Part shown: piece after piece, positions 30,244 to 42,704 of the stretch
Position numbering within the stretch: position 1 is the stretch's first letter
Layout of the letters: each line of letters opens with the position of its first letter
Assembly: GCA_963662905.2 (NCBI GenBank)
Contig: CAXXFD010000004.1
Coordinates: forward strand, 531,469-595,468
DNA length: 64,000 nt
DNA from: G963662905 sp963662905
GTDB lineage: Bacteria > Bacteroidota > Bacteroidia > Bacteroidales > WRLA01
Direction: 5' to 3'
Translations under genes and position numbers: made by a program
The notes under the pieces: model-generated
Database searches by the model: none
Told to the model about the DNA's origin: nothing
What the model saw: only the letters and a program-made list of their open reading frames with translations

Positions 30244-30355
30244 TTAAATTTTTGTACTATTGTAAGGTCTTTCAAAGTGGCACTGTTTGACCGAAATCAG
30301 TGGCATAGTCTGGCCGAAATAGCCAGGGGTGAACAAACAAAATCCGCGATACCCA

Positions 30356-33300
30356 ATTTCAATTCCTCATGGTCTGATTGGATGCATAGCGTTTCTTAGC
30401 TGATGAATTTGCGTAAGCTCATTTCAATTCCTCATGGTCTGATTGGATGTTGAAGGCAGTAAGAGAAGACCCGGGCAGAGACCTTATTTCAATTCCTCAT
30501 GGTCTGATTGGATGTGTGGGCCCGCGTTGGGGCGCTGGCAAGGCAAATGAATTTCAATTCCTCATGGTCTGATTGGATGAAATAAAATCCTGTGCAGTAG
30601 TTTTCATCCCAGTTAATTTCAATTCCTCATGGTCTGATTGGATGTTGAAGGGCTGGAAATTACTGGCGCCATTAAAGCGGATTTCAATTCCTCATGGTCT
30701 GATTGGATGCTGTTTTTCCTTCATATGTCTGCAAACGTTCGCATCATTTCAATTCCTCATGGTCTGATTGGATGGTATTTTCGCATATCGACCGCGCCCC
30801 GAAAATGTTTATTTCAATTCCTCATGGTCTGATTGGATGTCGGATATGCGCTAATATCTAAATCTTTATAACCAAATTTCAATTCCTCATGGTCTGATTG
30901 GATGAATCAAACGAAATATTACCACGGATCACATTTTCAGATTTCAATTCCTCATGGTCTGATTGGATGGGGCTGCGCGCGCTGGTTGGTAGCGAGTAAG
31001 AACGTATTTCAATTCCTCATGGTCTGATTGGATGCCCGTTGGCTTTAAACTTATTTAGAGGTTGTGACCAATTTCAATTCCTCATGGTCTGATTGGATGA
31101 TGATTAAGAAAAGCTCCACTTTATTTTCCAAAAAATTTCAATTCCTCATGGTCTGATTGGATGCCCACATTCGTAGCAAGAGACGAACACGCCAAAAAAA
31201 TTTCAATTCCTCATGGTCTGATTGGATGGCCGTTTGGGAGCTGCAGAACCTTCGTGCCGTTAAAATTTCAATTCCTCATGGTCTGATTGGATGGCCAACA
31301 TTTGGAACAACCTCATAAAAAAAATACCCATTTCAATTCCTCATGGTCTGATTGGATGGTCAAATTATAACGGATATTCACCACTTTACGAAAAATTTCA
31401 ATTCCTCATGGTCTGATTGGATGCGGATTACCAAGCCATAATACAATACCCGGGAGCGTATTTCAATTCCTCATGGTCTGATTGGATGGTACAGCGAAGG
31501 TTTCGCGCTTTTCGTAGGGACCGGATTTCAATTCCTCATGGTCTGATTGGATGCATTACTCATATTACGACACTTCGCCCAGTTCCGGGATTTCAATTCC
31601 TCATGGTCTGATTGGATGGAAATGGCGGAGCAGGAGCAAGTAAATCAACACAAATTTCAATTCCTCATGGTCTGATTGGATGCAAAATCGCTGAATTTTT
31701 TCATGCAACTTTTTTTAAATTTCAATTCCTCATGGTCTGATTGGATGGCGGATCGGTTGTGTAAACCGGTGCGCCATATGCCGAATTTCAATTCCTCATG
31801 GTCTGATTGGATGTACTTTTAGTACAATCGAAAATAGAGGTGTTCATGAATTTCAATTCCTCATGGTCTGATTGGATGACGCTGCGCACCCTTCCCCTTG
31901 CGGATTGATTGCAATTTCAATTCCTCATGGTCTGATTGGATGAAATCCGTTTTTGTTAAGCTCTTCGGGGCTTGTTACATTTCAATTCCTCATGGTCTGA
32001 TTGGATGGATTCCAGCCGCCGCATGGAACATACCAATGAGCAAATTTCAATTCCTCATGGTCTGATTGGATGTATGTATAAAGCCTTTAATCAATCCCAC
32101 TTTACACGAATTTCAATTCCTCATGGTCTGATTGGATGACATACAGGGGCATAGAAAACTGGTATGGCAATGTTATTTCAATTCCTCATGGTCTGATTGG
32201 ATGGTGGGAAAACAAACAATATGGATTCCAGCCGCCGCAATTTCAATTCCTCATGGTCTGATTGGATGTTATGGAGGTAATGTACCTCACCATGACCGGC
32301 AAGAATTTCAATTCCTCATGGTCTGATTGGATGCCTCTTAGGTCATACAAGCTTGATGATATTTCACAAATTTCAATTCCTCATGGTCTGATTGGATGAA
32401 GGATACAGGCTACAACAGACTGCAACTCTACAACAATTTCAATTCCTCATGGTCTGATTGGATGTCGGTACGCAGGCTCACTGTTGCGCCGTTAATGCTG
32501 ATTTCAATTCCTCATGGTCTGATTGGATGTTCTGATCATGCCGTGCCTTTGCATTGTCCTTGTATATTTCAATTCCTCATGGTCTGATTGGATGAGAAGG
32601 ATTTGATCAATGCTTCTTTGGATGAACAGTATTTCAATTCCTCATGGTCTGATTGGATGTAAGGTAATCAGAATTATTGCGCAGCAGGTCGGTGAATTTC
32701 AATTCCTCATGGTCTGATTGGATGAGCTCGTTGAGCTCCTTGTTGAGCTTCGTCCTGCGCATTTCAATTCCTCATGGTCTGATTGGATGTATAATGGCGG
32801 CAAGCCGCACCGCAGGCATGAATCGATTTCAATTCCTCATGGTCTGATTGGATGCGTCGAGTAAATGCTTCAATAAGTCTTCAAACTCTATTTCAATTCC
32901 TCATGGTCTGATTGGATGTTAATCTGTTCATCGAGCCATTCTTCGATTTTATGCATTTCAATTCCTCATGGTCTGATTGGATGTTTAAGTTGTTCTGATT
33001 TTTTCGCTTCCTCTAAAGTATTTCAATTCCTCATGGTCTGATTGGATGCGGGATATGGTTGATAAATACGACAACAACAAATACATTTCAATTCCTCATG
33101 GTCTGATTGGATGCAATCATGCCGAGCCCTCGTTCCTCAATGTTGTAAAATTTCAATTCCTCATGGTCTGATTGGATGGGTAGCTGTTTCGATTGATAAT
33201 TTTGTTGGTGGCACATTTCAATTCCTCATGGTCTGATTGGATGACAAGGCTGTAGCCGAAGAACTTCGCATCAAGCAAAATTTCAATTCCTCATGGTCTG

Positions 33301-36300
33301 ATTGGATGCAATCGCCTACCAGATAGATCATGTAGAGCGCGCAAATTTCAATTCCTCATGGTCTGATTGGATGCATTACTCATATTACGACACTTCGCCA
33401 GGTTCCGGTATTTCAATTCCTCATGGTCTGATTGGATGCCGATTACAGAGGGCACGGTGTTCAAAGAGATGCACATTTCAATTCCTCATGGTCTGATTGG
33501 ATGTGCGTATAGTCGATCTGGTCGTTGAGCAGGTGCTCAATTTCAATTCCTCATGGTCTGATTGGATGAAGATGCAGACTCTGAAATCTCCGAAATGTAC
33601 AGTAATTTCAATTCCTCATGGTCTGATTGGATGCGTGAACTACGAAAAAAGACTTTGGAACAAACATAAATTTCAATTCCTCATGGTCTGATTGGATGTT
33701 TGTGCCTTTTTTTGTCTTAAAAAATCTCCCGTACAATTTCAATTCCTCATGGTCTGATTGGATGTCTTGAAGCGCTCAAACCGCACAATTAACATCTACG
33801 ATTTCAATTCCTCATGGTCTGATTGGATGTGAAAAGTTGGGATCGCAAAACACAGAAACACAACAATTTCAATTCCTCATGGTCTGATTGGATGAAACGA
33901 TCTCCTGACAGGCGACCTGAACAAGATGGCATTTCAATTCCTCATGGTCTGATTGGATGTATGCAGGTTGCTGCAAGCGGCGAACTGAGGCAGATATTTC
34001 AATTCCTCATGGTCTGATTGGATGTGTGCTGCAAGGCAAGATCGTACACATCCCTCAGGTATTTCAATTCCTCATGGTCTGATTGGATGAATGTTGAGCT
34101 GGGTGGAGCATCAAAATCAACACAAATTTCAATTCCTCATGGTCTGATTGGATGAACGGTCGGCGCAAGCCGTCGTTCGAGATCTTCCTTATTTCAATTC
34201 CTCATGGTCTGATTGGATGCGCAAAACACAGAAACACAACATGAGGTAAAATTAAATTTCAATTCCTCATGGTCTGATTGGATGAACAAACTTCATGGAA
34301 AGGCTGGTTCCGGCTCAGCGATTTCAATTCCTCATGGTCTGATTGGATGGGCGTTGACCCTATGATTGTATCTGGCGGTTCATTATTTCAATTCCTCATG
34401 GTCTGATTGGATGATGCCAGCGCGGCCAAGGTGCTTGATCAATTGCGCAATTTCAATTCCTCATGGTCTGATTGGATGCGTGAAAAACTATATGGCCGGA
34501 TTGGGCGATATGTCATTTCAATTCCTCATGGTCTGATTGGATGGCCCGATGGTTCAGCACAATTGGTGCGCGAAGCCCATTTCAATTCCTCATGGTCTGA
34601 TTGGATGTGATTCCCTGCTCTTTTTTGTGCTCCAAATAGCGGTATTTCAATTCCTCATGGTCTGATTGGATGTTGTTGAAGCTCCGGCCAACTTTGACAA
34701 AAAATCAGATTTCAATTCCTCATGGTCTGATTGGATGCAAATCCTTTTTATCCAACTTCCAGATTTCATCACGATTTCAATTCCTCATGGTCTGATTGGA
34801 TGCTGACACTTAGGATCAACGCTCAGACTGCGTAAAAAATTTCAATTCCTCATGGTCTGATTGGATGCGACGTGTTGCGCGTTCTGCCATTGTGGTGTCC
34901 AAATTTCAATTCCTCATGGTCTGATTGGATGCTTCTCCATCAACGCCGCCATCACCGTACCTGCACGATTTCAATTCCTCATGGTCTGATTGGATGCGTC
35001 CTCAAGAAACCGCTCTTGGTTGAGCCACGTGCATTTCAATTCCTCATGGTCTGATTGGATGTGCCAATTTAACCCGCAAAATGGGTCAGTTTGATGATTT
35101 CAATTCCTCATGGTCTGATTGGATGTTCTGCATGGATGTCATTGACGTTCGGAATTATTATATTTCAATTCCTCATGGTCTGATTGGATGTTTTGCTGTT
35201 TGGGTTTTTGCCCCTTCCCCTTTCATATTTCAATTCCTCATGGTCTGATTGGATGGTGGTGGTGGAGCAGCCAGCGGCCTCGGTTCGGTTGATTTCAATT
35301 CCTCATGGTCTGATTGGATGCACACCAGCTCAAAGGAAACTCTCGCGAAGAAACACATTTCAATTCCTCATGGTCTGATTGGATGAGTATTACTTGTAAG
35401 CTGGGAAGTGATCAAGATCGGATTTCAATTCCTCATGGTCTGATTGGATGACTGATTCGGAAATAGGCGAGGACGGCGAAGCCAAATTTCAATTCCTCAT
35501 GGTCTGATTGGATGTTAACAATATGAGTAAGATAGGAACATTAATGACAAATTTCAATTCCTCATGGTCTGATTGGATGGAAAACAAATCCGAAACTCAC
35601 ATTAAAGTTTCTGGAATTTCAATTCCTCATGGTCTGATTGGATGGGTTAAAAAGGTAGTTCGTCGCTGTCGGATTCCGGATTTCAATTCCTCATGGTCTG
35701 ATTGGATGCAAACCATAATCGTTTTTGGGGAAATGGTGAAACATATTTCAATTCCTCATGGTCTGATTGGATGCAAACATACAAGAGTCAGGCAGTACGA
35801 TTTTTACACATTTCAATTCCTCATGGTCTGATTGGATGAAAAAGACGAAATACATAAACATAGAGGTTCAGAATATTTCAATTCCTCATGGTCTGATTGG
35901 ATGAACACCAAAAAGAAATAGGCTTAGCCGCCGCAATTTATTTCAATTCCTCATGGTCTGATTGGATGCCGTGAACAATGGCCTCATTGATCAAATCGCG
36001 CCGAATTTCAATTCCTCATGGTCTGATTGGATGAGCCATATTTTAGTAATTACTCCCGATTCAATCGAAATTTCAATTCCTCATGGTCTGATTGGATGAC
36101 GGGCGCACCGGGAAAACCCTAATCGGCAAGGCATATTTCAATTCCTCATGGTCTGATTGGATGGGGTAAGAGTTTCACAAACATTAAGCACCCAGCGAAA
36201 TTTCAATTCCTCATGGTCTGATTGGATGCAAATGGTGTGTATTGCAATGCCTGCCCTGTACCGCATTTCAATTCCTCATGGTCTGATTGGATGGAGAGTT

Positions 36301-39300
36301 TTTGGGCACACTAAACGAGTACGAAATGAATTTCAATTCCTCATGGTCTGATTGGATGTTAATTAATTGTCCTCTCGGATCTCTACCTGCTTATATTTCA
36401 ATTCCTCATGGTCTGATTGGATGCCATATTGGCTGCTTCGGAAAGTATCAGGGCTTCTTATTTCAATTCCTCATGGTCTGATTGGATGATCGCAAATTGA
36501 CTTTGAAATCTTTAAAGATGGAGCATTTCAATTCCTCATGGTCTGATTGGATGTGTCGGCGCTGATCTCAACGAATGCAACTGCATTGCATTTCAATTCC
36601 TCATGGTCTGATTGGATGTTCATTTTTGCTATATCCAATAATACTTTATCTCCAATTTCAATTCCTCATGGTCTGATTGGATGCACTTCATTGGTTACCG
36701 ACCTGCTTTTCCGGATTGTATTTCAATTCCTCATGGTCTGATTGGATGCCCTTTATCATGCCACTTGCTATAGATCGGATGCCAATTTCAATTCCTCATG
36801 GTCTGATTGGATGTGATACTGATTTTCCCGACCTCACGGCATTGTCGGAATTTCAATTCCTCATGGTCTGATTGGATGTAAGTGTGATATCGTAGTATTT
36901 GGTTAATTGATAATATTTCAATTCCTCATGGTCTGATTGGATGTGATATGCCTGAAATGCCGAATAGCTGTGAAAATAAATTTCAATTCCTCATGGTCTG
37001 ATTGGATGTGAAATATTACCGGAAGCAGAAAGCATCTGCACCAAATTTCAATTCCTCATGGTCTGATTGGATGTTACAGAGGAGGCCATTAAAGCGCAAA
37101 TATTTTCCATTTCAATTCCTCATGGTCTGATTGGATGGACACAAGCGGCTACAGCGGTTCAGTTGAAGACGTAATTTCAATTCCTCATGGTCTGATTGGA
37201 TGAGGTATAACAGCCGAAAAACTGGAAGCTATAAGCTAATTTCAATTCCTCATGGTCTGATTGGATGGCAATAGCAAAAAAATTTCAATTTAAAGTTGTA
37301 AAATTTCAATTCCTCATGGTCTGATTGGATGATAGCCGCCCAACCCGGCAAAGAACATTACCATAGAATTTCAATTCCTCATGGTCTGATTGGATGAACA
37401 ATTATGTTAAAAATTCAAGCAATTGGAAACGTATTTCAATTCCTCATGGTCTGATTGGATGCATATTCAGCACCATAAAAGTACCATTGCGCACTTTAAT
37501 TTCAATTCCTCATGGTCTGATTGGATGCACTGCACGATGGGCGGCGTACTCCACTGTTATTCATTTCAATTCCTCATGGTCTGATTGGATGGTGAAATGG
37601 TTGTACAATGCATCATAGCATTCGAGTATTTCAATTCCTCATGGTCTGATTGGATGGATGGAGGTTATGTTTCATCAACTGAGTGGAATGCGATTTCAAT
37701 TCCTCATGGTCTGATTGGATGTAGTTATCGCGGCATGGAATCAATTTATCAATTCTTAATTTCAATTCCTCATGGTCTGATTGGATGATTTTAAAAGTAG
37801 ATTAATTGACGAGCAAAAAGAGTATTTCAATTCCTCATGGTCTGATTGGATGTCAAAGAAGCTCAAGCGCGATGTGGTGCATGTTTTCAATTTCAATTCC
37901 TCATGGTCTGATTGGATGTGGGCGCGCAGCTGATCGGCTGTGATGCCGTATGTAATTTCAATTCCTCATGGTCTGATTGGATGGATGAGAATATCATCAT
38001 CCACGGCTGCGAGGTAACAATTTCAATTCCTCATGGTCTGATTGGATGTTTTGGACACCTATCCACTTTCAGACTTTAAACTTTATTTCAATTCCTCATG
38101 GTCTGATTGGATGTGCCCTGCATTGCGTGTATGTGTTCGATGTGCTCATATTTCAATTCCTCATGGTCTGATTGGATGAGGCAGGAAATCAACCGTGAAG
38201 GAATTTGTGACCGGATTTCAATTCCTCATGGTCTGATTGGATGTTATCCGCTTGCCCCTAACGGCGTGATGGCCAGCATATTTCAATTCCTCATGGTCTG
38301 ATTGGATGGCAAGCTCTGCGAGTTGTCAATCGTCTGACTATTCTATTTCAATTCCTCATGGTCTGATTGGATGCCTTCAATTGCAATCTGAGCTTGCGCT
38401 TCTCAATTGATTTCAATTCCTCATGGTCTGATTGGATGCGTATGTTACAGCTCAGTGTCTTCATTGAGTTCTAAATTTCAATTCCTCATGGTCTGATTGG
38501 ATGGCGCCGGGCTTTACGTGCCAGCTTGTCGGCCAGTTGCATTTCAATTCCTCATGGTCTGATTGGATGCATCGGTCTGAAAGCCGGTTGGCAAATCAAC
38601 GCCATATTTCAATTCCTCATGGTCTGATTGGATGCGTATGTTACAGCTCAGTGTCTTCATTGAGTTCTAAATTTCAATTCCTCATGGTCTGATTGGATGG
38701 AACGACCAGCATTAGTAAACGGTATAGCTTACTCTATTTCAATTCCTCATGGTCTGATTGGATGGACAAAAAGAAGTATTACAAACGTAGCCCCAAAAAT
38801 ATTTCAATTCCTCATGGTCTGATTGGATGATTCAATTAAAATATTGCCGGTATTGGCCGAATTTTATTTCAATTCCTCATGGTCTGATTGGATGTTGCAC
38901 ATTGCTGTAAAGCCTTGTTTTGCGGTTGATCATTTCAATTCCTCATGGTCTGATTGGATGGATATACATTATTGTTGTACAGCATTTCTTTAAGCAATTT
39001 CAATTCCTCATGGTCTGATTGGATGATCTATTTTGCTCATAATATTAACGCCACATAACAAATTTCAATTCCTCATGGTCTGATTGGATGAATGCTTCAT
39101 AATGGTAAGTATTGCTATATTTTTTTATTTCAATTCCTCATGGTCTGATTGGATGCGCGCCCATAGCCCACACTTTATCCGTGCTGTCTGTATTTCAATT
39201 CCTCATGGTCTGATTGGATGACAGCATTGCATGCAGGGCTTTTATCTGCTGTTTAGATTTCAATTCCTCATGGTCTGATTGGATGTCGGCAGATGCTTAT

Positions 39301-42213
39301 CAATGCTTTTTTTTGCATTGAATTTCAATTCCTCATGGTCTGATTGGATGACTCTGCATTAAGGTATGTTTCGGCATATTTTTTCAATTTCAATTCCTCA
39401 TGGTCTGATTGGATGGTCGATCTTGCTTTTCTCTTTCATATTGTTTATATTATTTCAATTCCTCATGGTCTGATTGGATGAACCCGAATCTCAACCTAAA
39501 AGCAAACGCAATTCAGATTTCAATTCCTCATGGTCTGATTGGATGTGACTTTATGAGTACAAATACTGATTCAGATACAAGATTTCAATTCCTCATGGTC
39601 TGATTGGATGATTGTGAAATCCTTTTCCAGCAGGTAGTTTTTTTTCATTTCAATTCCTCATGGTCTGATTGGATGTATTTTGCGATGCAATAATAAGTTA
39701 AATACTGCTAAATTTCAATTCCTCATGGTCTGATTGGATGAATAACTTTTTCTATCATAGAACAATTTGGATTGAAATTTCAATTCCTCATGGTCTGATT
39801 GGATGCGAAAGCCTGTGTTCGTATTCGCCCATTTCTTCCGTATTTCAATTCCTCATGGTCTGATTGGATGAAAAGGCGATGAGATCATCCTAAAAAAACG
39901 TGCTGAATTTCAATTCCTCATGGTCTGATTGGATGAAGGCATGATATTGAGCGCCAGACGCTGAGAAGCCGATTTCAATTCCTCATGGTCTGATTGGATG
40001 AAAAGGCCTCGAAAAATGCTCCGTACAAATTTTGTAATTTCAATTCCTCATGGTCTGATTGGATGCCTCATATTTTTCAAACTCTTTTCTCACTTCAATT
40101 ATATTTCAATTCCTCATGGTCTGATTGGATGAAACAGCATAATGATTTTCCCATTATTAATAAAGCTTATTTCAATTCCTCATGGTCTGATTGGATGGAA
40201 GAGCTTTTAAAACCCATGCCACAATTTATTTTTATTTCAATTCCTCATGGTCTGATTGGATGAGGTGCAAGTAGGTCAGGATGGAAGGCTGCAAGTAAAT
40301 TTCAATTCCTCATGGTCTGATTGGATGAAAAGGATTATGAATTCTAACTACTCCAATAACCTCATTTCAATTCCTCATGGTCTGATTGGATGAATTTTCC
40401 GAATAACTACACCTTAGAGAAAAAAGATATTTCAATTCCTCATGGTCTGATTGGATGAGAGATGATCAAATACGGTGATGTGGCCGCATCTGTATTTCAA
40501 TTCCTCATGGTCTGATTGGATGCGGTACTGTTTCCAAGACCGACCCTGCGCGCAAACTATTTCAATTCCTCATGGTCTGATTGGATGGAATGCATGGAAT
40601 AGCTACTATCCTCTTGCGCCTAAATTTCAATTCCTCATGGTCTGATTGGATGTATATAGTAAGTTAGCCGCAATTAGCCCACGCTCTTATTTCAATTCCT
40701 CATGGTCTGATTGGATGTTTAATTGTTCCATAACTCTGCATTAAGGTATGTTTATTTCAATTCCTCATGGTCTGATTGGATGGCCAGTTATACTTAGCTT
40801 TGATCATAATACCACTAAATTTCAATTCCTCATGGTCTGATTGGATGTATCCTCATCCAAGGCTTTCTCCATTTTGTCACCAAATTTCAATTCCTCATGG
40901 TCTGATTGGATGTGTAATTTCAGAGCTACAGCTCATGCGCCCCAGCCCATTTCAATTCCTCATGGTCTGATTGGATGATGTCTGATTCGCCTGTGATTCC
41001 GTGCTGGTCTTATATTTCAATTCCTCATGGTCTGATTGGATGAGTCTATACTGGTGCACCGCCCCAGGTGTCGCCCAAATTTCAATTCCTCATGGTCTGA
41101 TTGGATGCATAATGCAGCCACAAAAACATTACTATTGACTCGAATTTCAATTCCTCATGGTCTGATTGGATGCATGCTCCGCTCCACAATTGAAGCCGGA
41201 GAATACACAATTTCAATTCCTCATGGTCTGATTGGATGTGCCATCAATGACTACATCAGCAGCTTAGACTTCAAATTTCAATTCCTCATGGTCTGATTGG
41301 ATGCCTGTGATGCCCGTAAAAACCTTTTTTGCGGATGGCATTTCAATTCCTCATGGTCTGATTGGATGAGTCTATACTGGTGCACCGCCCCAGGTGTCGC
41401 CCAAATTTCAATTCCTCATGGTCTGATTGGATGCGACCTGAACAGGCCTATTGAGCTCGGGCAGCATGAATTTCAATTCCTCATGGTCTGATTGGATGTT
41501 GCTGATATAGAAAATGAAGAAAATGAAGAAACTAATTTCAATTCCTCATGGTCTGATTGGATGGATGGCCGTGAGCGGATTATCGGCAACAAAGATATAT
41601 TTCAATTCCTCATGGTCTGATTGGATGCATTACAACCTTAATTATCAAGGGCTATTCGATTTGATTTCAATTCCTCATGGTCTGATTGGATGCCCTTTTG
41701 ATCATCTTACACTACCCCCCATTTTATGATTTCAATTCCTCATGGTCTGATTGGATGCTGGCAACCTACAAGCGCAAACTCGATGAAACTGCATATTTCA
41801 ATTCCTCATGGTCTGATTGGATGTTGAATGCGCTTTTTTTTTAGCCCTCGGCTTCATGTATTTCAATTCCTCATGGTCTGATTGGATGAATTTATTGTCT
41901 ATATACCCCACCATTAATCCAACAATTTCAATTCCTCATGGTCTGATTGGATGAAAGCATCTAAGGTCGATAATATTGACCTGGAACAAATTTCAATTCC
42001 TCATGGTCTGATTGGATGGACACAAGCGGCTACAGCGGTTCAGTTGAAGACGTGATTTCAATTCCTCATGGTCTGATTGGATGAGCTGTTACTTCCGCGA
42101 TTCGCAATTGTATGTAGGTATTTCAATTCCTCATGGTCTGATTGGATGTTTATTGAAGTGTCGGAATATCGCATATCACCGTATATTTCAATTCCTCATG
42201 GTCTGATTGGATG
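30356..42213 (-). CRISPR. CRISPR array, leader-side part (183 repeats)
   Basis: By hand count there are 183 further repeats with the same 29-bp sequence and 35-36-nt spacers, giving 302 repeats for the whole array. The last repeat (42185-42213) abuts the leader. All repeats I read are identical. Spacers are mostly unique; exceptions include exact duplicates (38439/38635, 41043/41369), a pair differing only in the terminal base (37138/42019), offset pairs (33830/34220, 39351/40718, 32008/32204) and diverged homologous pairs (31554/33374). New spacers would enter at the right end. Confidence 0.98.
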
Positions 42214-42420
42214 CCGCCAGGATTCAATTTTTTAATCTCTGCCTACCAGCTGTTTAGACATCAAAAATAAGCATTTTTCTGTTCAATATATCGTCATCCC
42301 CTAAAATGGTATTTTTACCCTTGCTTCGACAACTTCTTAAGATTCTGTTTTTCAATATGTCAAAGACCTTTGCATCCTTCCGGACGGCTGTCTTTTGCCG
42401 TAATCCCGGTCACCGACAAC
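42214..42420 (-). promoter_or_regulatory. CRISPR leader
   Basis: The 207-bp AT-rich, gene-free stretch between cas2 and the first repeat. On the minus strand it contains GGTCTTTGACATATTGAAAA, of a type I associate with Bacteroidota CRISPR leaders, and ends in an A/T-rich tract next to the repeat. It should hold the pre-crRNA promoter and the Cas1-Cas2 integration signals. No clear -7 element could be chosen by eye. Confidence 0.75.
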
Positions 42421-42684
42421 CTACAACAGCTGATCCAATGAGGCCCGCTCCTGCCCTATAACCTCTTTCTCAAGCCATTTCTCCTGCCGCGTGCGAAATA
42501 TGATCAAACTGTCTTCATCTTCTTTCATGATCTCTCCTGCCCTGTACTTTAACTCCTTCAACTGCGGCTCTCCAAGTTCCCCTTCAAATACCGAATTCTG
42601 TATCCAGTTCAGATACTGCCGGCACAATTTCAACATCTTGCCTACACGTTTCGTATTAACGTCATACACTAATATAATATACAT
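42421..42684 (-). CDS. cas2: CRISPR-associated endonuclease Cas2
   Basis: Cas2, the dimeric scaffold of the Cas1-Cas2 spacer integrase, 87 residues. The start MYIILVYDVN is preferred over a Met ten codons upstream because it begins the first ferredoxin strand, carries the conserved Asp in YDVN, and follows AAAAAGG at a ribosome-binding distance. The rest, RVGKMLKLCRQYLNWIQNSVFEGEL, is standard Cas2. It starts 20 bases after the cas1 stop and is the last cas gene before the leader. Confidence 0.95.
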   Translation of the reverse strand: MYIILVYDVNTKRVGKMLKLCRQYLNWIQNSVFEGELGEPQLKELKYRAGEIMKEDEDSLIIFRTRQEKWLEKEVIGQERASLDQLL

Positions 42685-42704
42685 AATCTGCCTTTTTACG
42701 GTAC

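Larger units (their letters stand above)
27730..30325 (+). mobile_element. IS21-family insertion sequence inside a CRISPR spacer
   Basis: A complete 2,596-bp IS21-type element. The ends are imperfect inverted repeats: left TGGCTAATTCGG...GTGCCACTGATTTCGG, right (reverse complement) TGGCTATTTCGG...ATGCCACTGATTTCGG. Internal copies of TTCGGTTCGTTTTGTGCCA near the left end look like the multiple transposase-binding sites known in IS21. The 5-bp duplication GGGGT fits the family. It carries istA and istB, both intact, transcribed against the direction of the CRISPR array. Confidence 0.93.

Noticed and set aside
37268..37302. A spacer containing an ATTTCAATTTAAAG stretch similar to the repeat start
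   Set aside because: Only about nine bases match and the spacer has normal length and position; chance in an AT-rich spacer is enough.
20115..41729. Dozens of open frames of about 64 residues with repeated NFNSSWSDWM and ISIPHGLIG motifs
   Set aside because: They are translations of the CRISPR repeat in rotating frames. The 65-bp period makes three units equal 195 bases, and the third frame always stops in the repeat.
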